DNA of 64,000 nucleotides from Miscanthus floridulus (taxonomy: Eukaryota > Streptophyta > Magnoliopsida > Poales > Poaceae). The notes under the pieces were generated by a model. It worked only from the letters and a program-made list of their open reading frames with translations. It was not told the DNA's origin and searched no databases. The stretch's first letter is position 1. Each line of letters opens with the position of its first letter. Where the stretch lies: the NCBI RefSeq assembly GCF_019320115.1, contig NC_089584.1:61271633-61335632 (forward strand). The letters run 5' to 3'. A program made the position numbers and the translations under genes. Positions 1-11,345 of the stretch are shown piece by piece.

Positions 1-640
1 ATTTTCGCTGAATCTTTAAAAAATCATAGTAAATCACAGAAAAATAATGAAATAGAAAATCCAATTTTGTTGGACTCTATATGAGTAGATCTACACAGTG
101 AACGTATAATATGGCATGCTTTAGTATAAAGTTTTGCTATAGCTTTATATCTATGCTTTTCTGTAATTAATTGGAATAATTCATAGCTGTACCTTCTATG
201 GTCCAATTGTGGTAAAATTTTTATGGTGGACTAATTATTGTATGCTTGAACTATAGTAAAAATTTCATAGTCATTGAATCATGGATAATTTAGTTATAGA
301 TAAAGCATAGATTTAACAAGCATAAACCTAAACAAATCTATAACTAAGTTATACATGATCCAATGAATAAGAAATTTTTACTACAGTTCAAGCATACAAT
401 AATCAGCCCACCATAAAAAATTCACCATAATTGGACTATAGAAGCTGCAGCTATGAATTATTCCAATTAATTATAGAAAAACATAGATCTAAAGCTACAG
501 CAAAAAAATTATACTAAAGCATACCATATTATATGTTCATTGTGTAGATCTACTCACGTGGAGTCCAACAAAATTAGATTTCTATTTTATGATTTTTCTA
601 TGATTTACTATGATTTTTAAAGATTCAGTGAAAATAAATA
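1..640. repeat. Long inverted repeat (foldback), arms of about 300 bp
   Basis: The first half (about 1-305) reappears as its own reverse complement in the second half (about 322-636). Matching landmarks include 'gctgaatctttaaaaa' near position 6 against its complement near 620, and 'tatgcttgaactatagta' near 241 against 'tactacagttcaagcata' near 371. The loop is only about 15-20 bp. The arms are AT-rich and imperfect, with scattered substitutions. There is no coding potential. The left arm may continue outside the window. It could be a foldback or MITE-like element, or part of the CACTA-type element whose right end lies at 1264. A transcript would form a long hairpin. Confidence 0.8.
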
Positions 641-1041
641 AAAAACAAAAAGACAAACCACCATCACTGTTGTAAAACCACCGTCCAAAACCGCTTGGGG
701 TTATTTGACCAGTTTTGGAAAGTTCAGAAGGTAGAAAATCCGGTTTTATAGTTTGGGGGTGAAGTAGTCCACCCGAAAATAGTTGGGGGTTATGTAGACT
801 TTTTTCGGGCGCGGGCGCATGGTAAGGCGGTGTGGCCAAGAGCAGCGGCGCTGCTGGAATGGTGGCACGACGAGCGGTGGCATAGGCGCACGGTGAGGTG
901 AGGTGCGAGATGAGGTGGCCTCTGCGTCCGTGGAGACGAGATTTGGAGAGGAGGTGGTCTGGCAAGTTGGGGAGGAGCAGAGGAAAGATCTCACGGATGG
1001 GAGGGAGGAGTTAACCAGGATGGATAAAAATTTCAGGTCCA
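641..1041. other. Gene-free repeat-like stretch
   Basis: G-rich sequence on the plus strand with a phrase-like repeat style ('agttcagaaggtagaaaatc', 'tagtttgggggtgaagtag', 'aatagttgggggttatgtag'). This resembles dispersed grass repeats, but I cannot name the family. The short minus-strand ORFs here have no recognisable protein. It probably belongs to the same transposon as the adjacent CACTA-type terminus. Confidence 0.4.
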
Positions 1042-1264
1042 GATATATAGATCACTGTTAGGTTTGGTAATACAACCGACACTGACAGACATCACTGTCG
1101 GATTTTTATATCAACCGGTAGTGATAATATCCATCATTGTCGGGTTGTTAGAAAATCTAGCAGTAATAGGTTTTTTTCTCACGAACCGGCAGTGATGTAA
1201 CTATCAGTGTCTTTTAAATTTCCAACAGTGATGGCCAGCAGTGATTGTTTATTATGTAGTAGTG
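1042..1264 (-). mobile_element. CACTA-type transposon terminus with subterminal repeats
   Basis: Read on the minus strand from 1264, the sequence starts CACTACTACATAATAAAC, a CACTA-superfamily style terminus. It is followed by clustered short repeats of the form ATCACTGCTGG, ATCACTGTTGG and ATCACTGCCGG, and inverted forms such as ACCGGCAGTGAT. Such subterminal arrays bind the TNPA-like protein in En/Spm elements. The element would extend leftwards, so the foldback at 1-640 may be internal to it. No transposase reading frame is visible, and the other end is not in the window. Confidence 0.6.
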
Positions 1265-2205
1265 ATCCCACTGAACATTCATCATCTCTCTCCATCTATA
1301 TTCAATATCTATGAAACTCCTGTAAAATCTCCACTGAAACTGCCAAGGGCGTTAATTACCTTGTCACCTGTCTTATGGAACAAAGAGCAATTCCTACTGC
1401 TGACGATGTTGTCGTCGTTTGTTGTTTACAGGATTACTAGCGGCATCCTTGCATCATTATTGAAGTACACACATTACCATACCTCGATTTGCTCGGCTCT
1501 TACCACGCATGAAGCTATATATATCTCTAGACTAGATCGACGTGAGAAATGTACCCTTTTGCAGAAATCTTAGAGTAAATCTGACGTTAGAGGTATACGT
1601 TGAGAACATTTACCTGTAGCATATGCATTTTGTTTAGAGTTTAAATTAAATATAAATCCAACTTGGCCGTTGGAGCTAGAGGTGATGAGGTAAACAGGCC
1701 TTACCGCGCGCCTTAGCTACGTTGCAATGACCTAGCTAGAGAGAGTGCACCGTGGAGATATGGACAAAATGATATGTTCAGTTAAAGAGATTTCAATCTG
1801 GGAGGGATGGCATGTTGAATCTCTTGCAAGAGATTAAAGAGAGTATAAACGTGGATTAAAGTGGATAGGCACAGTCCACATATGGCTTGGGGCCTATCCT
1901 TGAATATGAAATAAGGCCCCACAAATTAGGCAGAGAAATGGAGGGAATCGAGTGGTCAAAAGTGGATAGGCACAGTTCATATACTAAGGTACCATCAATT
2001 AGAAATATACGTATGTACATAACTATGACTAATTCTCTAGCAATATATGCTAGTCAAAACAAAATTAGAAAGAAAAAAGGAGATGGAGAAAAACGAAACT
2101 AATAAACTCAAAGAAGTAGCAGTCAGGTGTTGAGGTATATAGGAGCTGCAATGCCGGAAAGGATTCTTGGTCATGTTCTTACTATATGGTGGCTAATGCT
2201 AGCTA
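1265..2205. other. Intergenic, no gene seen
   Basis: AT-rich spacer downstream (3' side) of the minus-strand DVL-type gene. A short duplicated phrase ('gtggataggcacagt') occurs near 1860 and 1963. I see no protein or RNA gene. The last ~100 bp presumably hold the DVL gene's 3' UTR. Confidence 0.5.
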
Positions 2206-2325
2206 CTAGTCGTGCCAGCAGAGGAGCATGACGACGCATCTGCGGATGATGTAGAGCCTGGCCTTGTGCTCCCTCGCAACCTTGCTGAGTCCCCCGCGTC
2301 CAGAGCCCCTCTGCTTCTTCATCAT
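2206..2325 (-). CDS. DVL/ROTUNDIFOLIA-like small polypeptide
   Basis: A 39-codon frame ending in [19 protein letters not shown], the signature C-terminal RTF/DVL domain, running to the natural C-terminus. The N-terminus is short, basic and Gly/Ser-rich ([12 protein letters not shown]). Two ATGs stand in tandem and a TAG lies immediately upstream in frame, so the start cannot move further out; either ATG may be used. In Arabidopsis this family (ROT4/DVL1) makes plasma-membrane-associated micropeptides that limit cell proliferation along the organ axis. The hydrophobic VVMLL stretch fits membrane association. The gene is single-exon, as is usual for the family. It has its own TATA box about 150 bp upstream. 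Nothing is truncated or frameshifted. Identification is strong from the C-terminal domain; the family member is not assigned. Confidence 0.93.
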   Translation of the reverse strand: MMKKQRGSGRGGLSKVAREHKARLYIIRRCVVMLLCWHD

Positions 2326-2476
2326 CTATATATCCTCCTCCCTCTGTCTATGAAGTAACAGAAACGATCCTTCTGGTTCTGGGTTGGGGGAGCTAGCAGG
2401 TGAGGGAACCTTGGAAGAAGAGACGATGAGAGTGGCACGCTTGGATCGCCTGCCGGAAACTGAGCTCGGCCTCCGC

Positions 2477-2484
2477 TTATATAG
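2477..2484 (-). promoter_or_regulatory. TATA box of the DVL-like gene
   Basis: The minus strand reads CTATATAAG about 150 bp upstream of the ATG. This would put transcription start near 2445-2450 and leave a leader of about 120 nt. A G-box core (CACGTG) lies at 2727-2732, about 245 bp further upstream, in GC-rich DNA. Both are sequence matches only. Confidence 0.6.
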
Positions 2485-2907
2485 AGGTAGATAGCGGTAA
2501 GCAGGCAGTGTGATAGACTGTCCATGCCAATATGCGATTGCCATGCCAGCTGAGCGAGTGAGCTCTAGGGCTCCAGCCTGGGTGTTTGCACTTGAACACG
2601 AGACGAGGTGACAGAGGAGACTTACCAGCATGTTCGTCACAAACCAACAACAATACGAACCAGCCAACCAAACAGGCTAATCCTGTGCGCGTGTGCGTCG
2701 GAACGTGGGTGCGGGCCCACCACCCACACGTGCACCTGCGGTCCCCGCCCACCCCGCGCTTTCAGCCTTGGGCGGATTGGATTCCCTCTGCCTTGGACCC
2801 GACCTCCTCTCATGTCATTTCGGCTCGCGCCAACCGGCCCGGCCTGGCCCCCACGTCGTCGTCCTAAACTACTGGTAATCATGGCGATCTACGCGACCTC
2901 CACGTCA

Positions 2908-2993
2908 GCTCATATAGATCATTGATTGCGAGCGTATTAGAGGTCCCACGGTGGCGCACGCGTGCACTCATATAGATCATTGATTGCGAGCGT
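2908..2993 (+). repeat. Direct repeat of about 26 bp in the DVL upstream region
   Basis: 'ctcatatagatcattgattg' followed by 'cgagcgt' occurs twice, starting near 2910 and 2967, separated by about 31 bp. It lies roughly 450-500 bp upstream of the DVL-type TATA box, so it could be a duplicated regulatory block or simply a small tandem duplication. Confidence 0.7.
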
Positions 2994-4540
2994 GCGGGAT
3001 GGCCCGCGCAATGATCCATTGCCCATCGGGCCATCGGGGGTCGCCACGCCAGTCGGAAATTGTGAAAGACTTGAGGTCGTGGCGCCAGGAAGAGCGTGGT
3101 CGCCACCGGTCGGGACCACACGTATGTCCACACGCTTGCATCGTTGCACATCGAGGTCGCGGTAGAACAGCGTACAAACCCTTAGTATAGCCATCGCAAT
3201 TCGCAGCCACGCCAATTTCAGTCCACGCATAAACAATAAATTATGTGCAGCAAGACCGCATCTACTACTGGATTCGAGCTTAACGAGGCATGCTGCAAGA
3301 CATCCTTTGACGACTGAAGGATGAACTTGACTTGACCATTCTTCTTAGCAGAGAAGTAACTTTTTCACTGTTTATACTGTGGACGAAAAGATCAAAGTTC
3401 AATAATTATGTGAGTAACCTCACAGCTGCAGACACAGCCTCACTGACGTATTTATTCGTTGACTGCACTAGGAGTTTCATGAAAGTTTTTAGAGTCACTT
3501 CTTGTCCCTATTAGATAGAAAAAGCATTCACACATTTTAGAGATGAAGCTTATATCAGTATAGCAGCATTTCAAGGTTTCTGGGACGGAAAACTAGCAGA
3601 AAATGACAGAAATTTGTGGCATCTCAGAATGCTACTAAATCATAATATTTTGTTGAAGAAAATTCCACGGAAACTGCTTCAGTAGCACCATTCTTGGCTA
3701 ACACTATACTATACATGCCAAGCATATTTGCATCATAATTTGTGATGTCATGTTATATTTTTACCTATTATAACGAATAAGCACCAGAAGGTACCATCGT
3801 TTGAGAACAATTTATGCACGGATGACCGTGATATAGGTCTGACTGATTGATAGAATTGACTGAAAGATCTTACTAAAATTATGGCGGTGAAACATAGAAC
3901 TATGGGACAGGAAATATATTTCCATTAGGGTAGCAATGATATAGCTACCCAAAATGGCAAATTCAGAACTTGATTAATGTTAAAAAAATGATGTGTATGG
4001 AAAAAAAATGAACCTAACGCAGTGCTCATTGGGGCTGGAGAAAATAAAAAGAAAGGGTCGATCACAGACCCTGACCCTAATTTCACAGGAACCGATTCAG
4101 GAGTGCCCCGATCGAATTTGCAGCTCTAGTGACTAGTGAACAAGGAAGCTTGCTTCGATTGATCGATTCCAAAGAAACTAGAATTACATTTCTATGCTAA
4201 TTATTCATGCTCCATTAACACGCATGCAACTAACAAATTGGTTCCAAACTAAAATGTTTGTCTTTTTTGGTAACGGTGTGCAAACTTCAATTGTTAGTCT
4301 TATTCTTTGATTCCGTTGAAACGCATTGGCAATTTGGCATAACCTATCCTACAAAAAATACCGTCCATAAAATGCATGCCTGACATCACTATTCTTCGAA
4401 CGGCTGTGACTGGTTGCATGCGTACATTCTTCAAAAGAAGTCGCAAGAAAACGGGACATTTGCCAAGTACAAAACATCCTCTTCCTAACCATGCTCTCGT
4501 TCTCGATACTTAAAAGAGCGGGACACATAAAGCTCTACAT
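2994..4540. other. Intergenic, no gene seen
   Basis: Mixed-composition spacer between the two host genes, upstream of the DVL gene and downstream of the hydrolase gene. The ORFs here are short and alternate between frames in GC-rich DNA. I recognise no coding, RNA or transposon feature. The ~180 bp next to 4718 are presumably the hydrolase 3' UTR. Confidence 0.5.
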
Positions 4541-4717
4541 AGTCTATGCATACTTATCTCTACTGTTACTTACAGGGATACCCAAAAAAAAAAACGATCC
4601 CCATGAACATGATACTAAAAACAGAGGACCTATTCTACCCAGATCTTCCACAGTGTAAAATGTATAGAGACGCCTATTCACAAACTCACAACACACTCTC
4701 AACCTGCAGGCTCCACA

Positions 4718-7700
4718 TCATTCCAAATGTCCAGCTAGTTCATCTGATTCCTCCTTGGCTCTGCACTCCATGTTCTCCTCAATCTCTGACTGAACTTTCT
4801 TCTGCCTCCTGAGGCGCATGCTGGTCTGCTTGATGCGCCCTTTACCTGGACCGGTTACTAAAAGTAGACGGGACATAACATAGGACAAAAGCTCCTCCCT
4901 ATGTGAGAATGTGAAATCCAAATGAGCATACTCAAACTCATTATATGAAACCTCCACCCCAGACTTCCGCATCAGCTTGTAGTGCTTCTTTACCATGGAT
5001 GGCGAGATAACTCTATCCCTCTGCCCAGCGACTAAGTCCACGGGAATGTCAATGAGACCATAATGAGCTCCCAAGTCCAATGGTTCCGGCATTCCATACG
5101 CTTCAATATTTGCTGCAGGGCTGCCATAGTCATACATTTGGAACTTCTTTGCCCTCTTTATCTGGGCTAGGTGAAGCGCAACATGAAATGACACACCAGG
5201 CATGTCATCCATGTTGTAGTGGGGCAAACCAAGCACTCCCACCCAATTTGAACTGTCACCGCCAACGACATATCCCATAAGGGTCTGGACAAGTCCACCC
5301 AAAGCTGGATAATTATGGAAATCCCTAGCCAATTTGTTTAGAAGCATCCTAAAGAACCGAGTTGGTATGTAAAGTCCAGGAATTAGTGGTGCAAGTACTG
5401 GACCAACAAACAAGATGAGCTTCTCTACCATACTGAATACTACATTGGAATCCTCATGAAAACCTGCAGGAGATAGTAGGACCAGTCTCGACAACCTGTG
5501 GGGCTTTTGTGCGACCCTTGAAGTAACCACATACATCAACATAACTGCACCACCCAGGCTGTGACATACAGCACAAAGCTTGTAGGGTTGATCTTCTATA
5601 CTGTCTTCTTGTGAAGCCTGCACTTCCAAATTTTTTATCTTATCATTTTGATCTCCTGTCCCCTCACCTGATTGAGGCTGACTTTTGCCAAGTTCTGAAG
5701 TTTTGATCCTGTGAATTTCCTCAATAATTGCTGGCATATCTTTAGTTCCATGCTCATTAACAGAATATTTCCAGTATCTGGCAAAGAGGGAATGGTGAAC
5801 ACATATAAGCAATTACAGTGAACGAAGTAACTTGATTCACATGTTAGATGCATTTCCCGCTCGTGATAAACCAAACATACACATGAGCTTAACTTACTTG
5901 TAGGAGGAAATATTTTTATCTATATGCTCCCTTGAGACCAAGCCACGAAGATTTCCAAGAAAAACATCATAACCTAATTAAAAAAAGGAACTATGAGCAG
6001 TTAATTCACATCACTAAAAGTACATTACATCCAGTCTCTGTTACTGACCTTGATCATAAGCTGCAAATGCTGGTGAGCCAACAACACCATTTGACACCCA
6101 GCTGAAAAGATATATAACAAGATAACAGATGGGGGCCAAACAATACCAAGAAGTATATCGTAAACATAAGATAAACTGCTTTCAACTAAAGTCAGGCTTA
6201 ACCATTTTTAACTCAAAGTTTCCCATTGACCCCAAATTAACTGTATTAACTTTATCATTTCAGCAGTCCATCAGTACTTGGACTCTATTTTCAATATAGC
6301 ATTAAAAAAAATTCAAATATAAACAGTGCTTTCAGCATTAAATGCTCTAATTATCCATGGGAAACCACTGACAGGCAAGCACAGTTATAAACTGAAGTTT
6401 TTAGAACGCTAAACATATAAAGTAATTTATATGATTATAATGTCCATGTCTAACTTCAAGGAACTCTTGTCAGCCAGAGGAGTAAAAAAACAGTTAGTTA
6501 AATGCATAACTGGTTAAAGACAATTGCTAAATATCAGCATTCCAAACCAGAAAAAAAACACTATTGACTAAAAGCAACAGTTACACAAAGAAAACAGCAT
6601 TGTCTGCTCACAGATCAGAAGTTCACCAGGTGATAGTGGTCAGAGATGTTATAGACAAAGGCAAAAATGTCATACACAGGTAGACAATTACACAACACTC
6701 TTGATCAATCAATGTTCTGATTTCAACAAAAATATCTACTGCACTGCATCATAATTTTGGCTAAGCTTAGTAGTGTAGACGATCTTGCCATTTGTTAGAG
6801 GTCCTGCATTGTCTGACTGTCCATACAGTCAGACAACTCAATACAACTTTATTTTTTGAAACAGTTGATGATATCACTATCACATGCTCGCAAAGTGGCA
6901 AAACTGTAAGTTTGGGTCATAAAGCTGCTAGCAAAGGATATCAGCAAAAATCAGAAACACATAAAACTGAGGCAAATGTCATAAACTTGTGTGGAATGTC
7001 AATAACATTGCCAATAGAGTAATTGGTCATCACTCACCCCATAGATGAGTCCAATATTCCATGTTGCAACAAGACAACCTTCCGTGAATCACGCCTAAAA
7101 GGGTAATGCATCAAGTTTTAATCCATAAATATCAGGAAATAAAATAACACGAGAAAGTCACTATTTTCACCTTGGAATTCTCTCCAGTAACACGACATAT
7201 CCATCTGAAGTAACAACCTTAATAGCCTCAAAAGGATACCTGAAAGAACCACACACAAAAAAATCAATAAGGGATGAAAATAACGACATACTCAATAACA
7301 AATAAGGTTTGACTAAAGAAACTTCTGAGTTCTTTATAACCAGGCTGATATATCTATTATCTACTATACGATGACATCTAGCATTTCACAGCAAAATACC
7401 CAGCAGTAGTATCAGAAGCTACATACATGTCTATGATACTAAATCTATTTGATAACCCAAACCTTGGCTCTAAGCATAGCATAAATAAAAGGACAGAGTT
7501 TCTCACCCAAGCTCAGTAATAACATCTTCACATGTCCGGGAATCTGTGTTCAGAGAATGACGATACACGGTCTTCCTCTCCGTTGGAACAGGATTATCAC
7601 TGCCAACATTAGCTGTCGATACATCAACGACAGAACCAGTATCATGACCACTTCCATGAATCCAGCAAAACAGGTTCTGCCATACTTCTGAAGGAGAAAG

Positions 7701-10700
7701 AATATAATGTGCTGCTTTGTGAACGATGTCAAAGACTGATTCGATGAAAATCTCAATTGCCAGATGAAGATCCTATGCAAAAAGAAGTAGGTCGATGAAT
7801 ACTAGATATGCGCATGAAAATTTGAACAAGAAAGGTTCTAATTATCCTAACTTGTTACAGAAAGTAGATAAACAGATGAAAGGAAATTCAGTTCTCAATT
7901 ACTACCTCAAAAACTCCACGCCTCCTATCAGTTGTGCGTTGGAGAAACTGATCCCTTATATGAAATGATTTCTTGGCAAGACCAGTTTTTGAGAGATGAG
8001 GAGTTTCTGCACCTTTAGCAGTTGACCTTACCATCCGAAATTTAATGGCATTGAACAAAATGAATACTAAAGAAAGACAGAATCTCAATGGCCATAGTAT
8101 CCAAGAAACTGCATATCTGATATGTCTCCTCAGTCGACGATCACGTCTACCAAAGCTGCTTGCATGCGATAACCGTGAACTTTGGGATAATGGAGAAGGA
8201 GGGCAGACAAACTCTTCATGATCATCATCCCCAGTGACAGAGTCAGCAATTGATTCAGCATCCGAATCAACAGAAAGATCATGGATGAACTCATTAAACG
8301 AAGATACCCCACTAAGTTCAAAAGAAGGAATGAAGTTATCAGAACAGAGTAAAACTATGTTACCTAAGAAAACAAAGCATATACTAGTTAGGTTATCCAG
8401 AACTAACTAATAATAATAATAATAAAAGGAAACATAAATATACAGGGCGATGGGATATTTCACCAGGCAAAAATATTTCACGTAAATTCACATGCAAATG
8501 GAAACAAACTGGACCATATCATTTACCATGTTACTCAATATTGATAGAGTCTATCCAAATTTCTGCATCAACCAACAATAGTTCTCAATTGGAGGAAGTA
8601 GCTCGTATATAATATGCTACGAAGTAACAGGCCATGTGGATTCAAATGCTTATAAATAAATTATGCTTAGGGAATCAATACTCGCTATTTATCTGCTTGG
8701 TTTTAAGTATTGAATGTTCCTCAATGCTACAAACACATCACATCCATAAATTTCTACCTTAATGGAAGTCATGAGAAGAAAGTTACATTACCTTTCCATC
8801 CAACGTGGAAGACGTGGCCCGCGGAGTGCTGGCCTAAGTTCCCAGCCACTTATGCCTTCTAAAATGTTGCCTTTTCCAGGTAATAGTGTCAATAAGAGCG
8901 CTGACATTCCATTTATGAACCTTGCAATGTTGTTCAGTGACTCATATGTGAATGTCTTCACAGATCTGCCAATAGAAGTGCCAGAAGTCAATTAGCAATA
9001 TCTACAGAAGGTCTAAGACAAGATCAACTAACTTGTATTTTTCTGTTTCTGGTCTAAAACAAATTACAGATAAAATCAAGAATGTCTAAAGTTAATGTTT
9101 CAGTCTCCCATGGAGCACGTGTTAAATGCAAATCAGTGGTTTAAAGTAGAACTCTGCAGCAGGGCTAAAACAAGATGAACTATCAGCAATGCACAGAACT
9201 ATACATGGAACCAAGGATTTCAAAAGCCTCATGCTCCAATGGAACACATGCATCAAATGAATGGAAATGAAAGTTCCTCCACGATTCCACGACAACAAAA
9301 TTCTGGGCTACAAGCATTGTGCACACAGAAGGTAAAATAAGTATTTAGTTTATCAAAGTCAGATGTTACGGTCCACAAGCCCATAAAATGCCAAAGATAA
9401 TCCCATCTGACAGTTTATTAACATCTTTGAAAAGGATATTCTAAGCCAATGTAATTAGGGATCCACTTTTGTAAATATCAAATAAGCTAATCATTCAATA
9501 ACCTGCCTGGTATCTTGTACAAAGGTTCAATTATTCACCCTAGAACCAAGTACAGCAAATCCAGTGGTATATACATCAGATGGGATTGTTTCCATGATAG
9601 CAGTTACCATTATATGTTTCAGAACCACAAATGAATTCATTAGTAGAGGCCAAATAAGTTCACGAACTGTTTACTGTTTGCCCAAATAAATTTTTGCTCT
9701 CATGAAGCAGCAAACAAAGCATTAGTTCATAAGAAATTGTGTGTCTAATTTTGTGAATATTCTATAAAATCTGCAATTCCTTACAATACATTTGTCCAGA
9801 TCAAATTCTCAGGCTACAAGAATCTTTCAAACTATGCCTTTCGCTCATCAAACTAAATCTTTCTGAGCATGGCCACTCCTATCCCAAAATCACTAAAAAT
9901 CCATACATAGTAGATAATAGTTACTGCAACCATTTGAAATAGGATTTATTAGAAGAACAATAATATAAAGGGCGTACCCAGTGCAGAGAGCTCCCGCTCT
10001 GTGCGGGGTTTGGGGAAGGGTGTCAGTGGCAAGCCTTACCCTCGCCTGTGCAATGCGAGGAGACCGCGACTCGAACCCGGGACCTTCCAGTCACAGGCGG
10101 TAAGACTACCGCTTGCACCAGGTCCGCCCTTCAGACGAACAATAATATAGAGCTTATTTTTTCTAACTGGTCTATTCAACCTGTAATGACATACAGGGTC
10201 CAAAAAACAGCACTGTATCTTCATTATTTGCTATTTGTCAGTTAATACAGCTCTATATCTTCATTGTTTTTTATTTGTCAGTTAATACAGCATTGGCACA
10301 ATACATACCTTTCAAAATTCCTAATCAATGATATACAGGGAGAAATAGAATAAAAAATAATATAGAATTACCCTAAATAAGCAATACTAATACTGTTTGC
10401 TTGTAAAAAAATCTAAATACTCAAGTTCAATCATATGTGAACTAACTCATGCTAAGTTGCTCTAGGGAGGGTTGTGCACCTCCGCGTTACCGGTTGCCCA
10501 TCACAGGCAAGTGCACTCCAATAGCAAAGGGAGTGTTCATGCTGATCATTTAGAGCTAGCCTCTGCCTTCCTCGGATTGAATAAGGGTACCCTTGCGCAT
10601 GTTAGTGCGCACAATGAATCTACTATCGTAATGTCAGAAAGTAAAAACAATTTTCCTGGACTCTAGTGGCCTGTATTTATAGTTCGATTGCACAATGTCA

Positions 10701-11176
10701 TGGCTTTGAACGGAAAAAAAAAAAAGGAAACATTGGAAGTGAGAACCATGCCATGGTTCCCGCATTCCCCTCAACCTCAAGCATCCTTTGTTAACAGATC
10801 TGCAGCAATCAGCTTCATAATTTGGGCATACGAAAATAACTAGTAGTGCATATACAAAAGCGTGTTAAGGTAATCAGTGCCGAGTCCAACGTCCTACGAA
10901 ATCTACAGCAGCACATATTGACCCAACTTAATCCCAAGCTAGCAACGAGCAGCTCGTGGCCCGAACCCTTTCATCAATCACGTAAACCTGAAACCACACC
11001 ACAACCATCTCCTACCGCACGCACCAAACCCTCTCAACTCGCCGATTCCCCGCGCCCTGACGACCCATTCCCTGGAATAGCCGCATACACACATACTGAA
11101 ATCGCCGCGGGGTATGAGGAGAGGCTGCTTACTCCTTGGTGACGGCGATGACGTTGTCTACGAACTCCTGCAGCAT
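4718..11176 (-). CDS. Alpha/beta-hydrolase, plant lipase-like family, nine exons
   Basis: Coding exons in order: 11176-11133, 8965-8792, 8311-7906, 7772-7507, 7239-7171, 7094-7038, 6101-6049, 5973-5898, 5777-4718. All junctions are GT/AG and phases close exactly, giving 2205 nt or 734 residues. Exon 1 is only 44 nt (MLQEFVDNVIAVTK plus two bases), followed by a 2.2-kb intron. The N-terminal third is a plant-specific extension with an acidic stretch and a hydrophobic segment (ISYAVSWILWPLRFCLSLVF type, encoded near 8040-8110). The hydrolase fold begins around residue 305 with the LLQHG oxyanion region (~H331). Likely catalytic residues are Ser455 in CHSLGG, Asp636 in AGQRD and His667 in EYAHLD. 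Organisation and motifs match the Arabidopsis At1g73920/At1g18460 type, described as lipase or triacylglycerol-lipase-like; substrate is not established by the sequence. The gene looks intact. I recognise the family, not a specific gene name. Confidence 0.93.
6809..6836. repeat. Perfect 12-bp hairpin in a hydrolase intron
   Basis: TTGTCTGACTGT and its exact complement ACAGTCAGACAA are separated by the 4-nt loop ccat, inside the intron between the 53-nt and 57-nt exons. The stem is perfect but short. It may be a small foldback footprint rather than a functional RNA. Confidence 0.6.
9955..10149 (-). mobile_element. Au SINE with 13-bp target-site duplication
   Basis: The minus strand reads a tRNA-derived head, GGGCGGACCTGGTGCAAGCG, with pol III A-box and B-box (GGTTCGAGTC) motifs. 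It continues into the Au SINE body ending in GGGTACGCCC plus a short T-tail. The body spans about 9968-10136. It is flanked by the exact duplication gaacaataatata at 9955-9967 and 10137-10149. It sits in the first intron of the hydrolase gene, in the same transcriptional direction. Au SINEs are widespread in grasses. The clean duplication says the copy is not extremely old. Confidence 0.92.
10209..10290 (+). repeat. Small tandem duplication in intron 1
   Basis: A unit of about 41 bp ending in 'atttgtcagttaatacag' occurs twice in succession, with a few substitutions. It is intronic and non-coding. Confidence 0.65.
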
Positions 11177-11345
11177 TGCTGACCGCGGATTGGCGCGGCG
11201 AGCCGCGGATTAGGTTGCCTCCAGCTCCTTCTGGAACGCCGCAGGCCCCTGGACGGGGGAGGGAAGAGGCGACGCGAGCTAGAGACAGAGAGGGAGAAGA
11301 GGAGGATTGGGGAGAGAAAGGAAAGTCGAACTCGAACGCATGTGC
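11177..11345 (-). promoter_or_regulatory. Hydrolase 5' leader and pyrimidine-rich promoter region
   Basis: Upstream of the ATG at 11176 the minus strand is CT-rich (for example 'tcctcctcttctccctctc'). This is a pyrimidine-patch leader common in TATA-less grass housekeeping promoters. No clear TATA box is visible. The plus-strand ORFs across this stretch are shadows of this leader. Confidence 0.5.

Noticed and set aside
2586..3236. Overlapping ORFs of 60-105 codons on both strands
   Set aside because: GC-rich upstream DNA of the DVL-like gene; all frames are open by composition and no domain is recognisable.
10040..10136. tRNA gene on the minus strand
   Set aside because: A- and B-box-like text is present, but it continues into the Au SINE body and has a target-site duplication; the cloverleaf is not intact.
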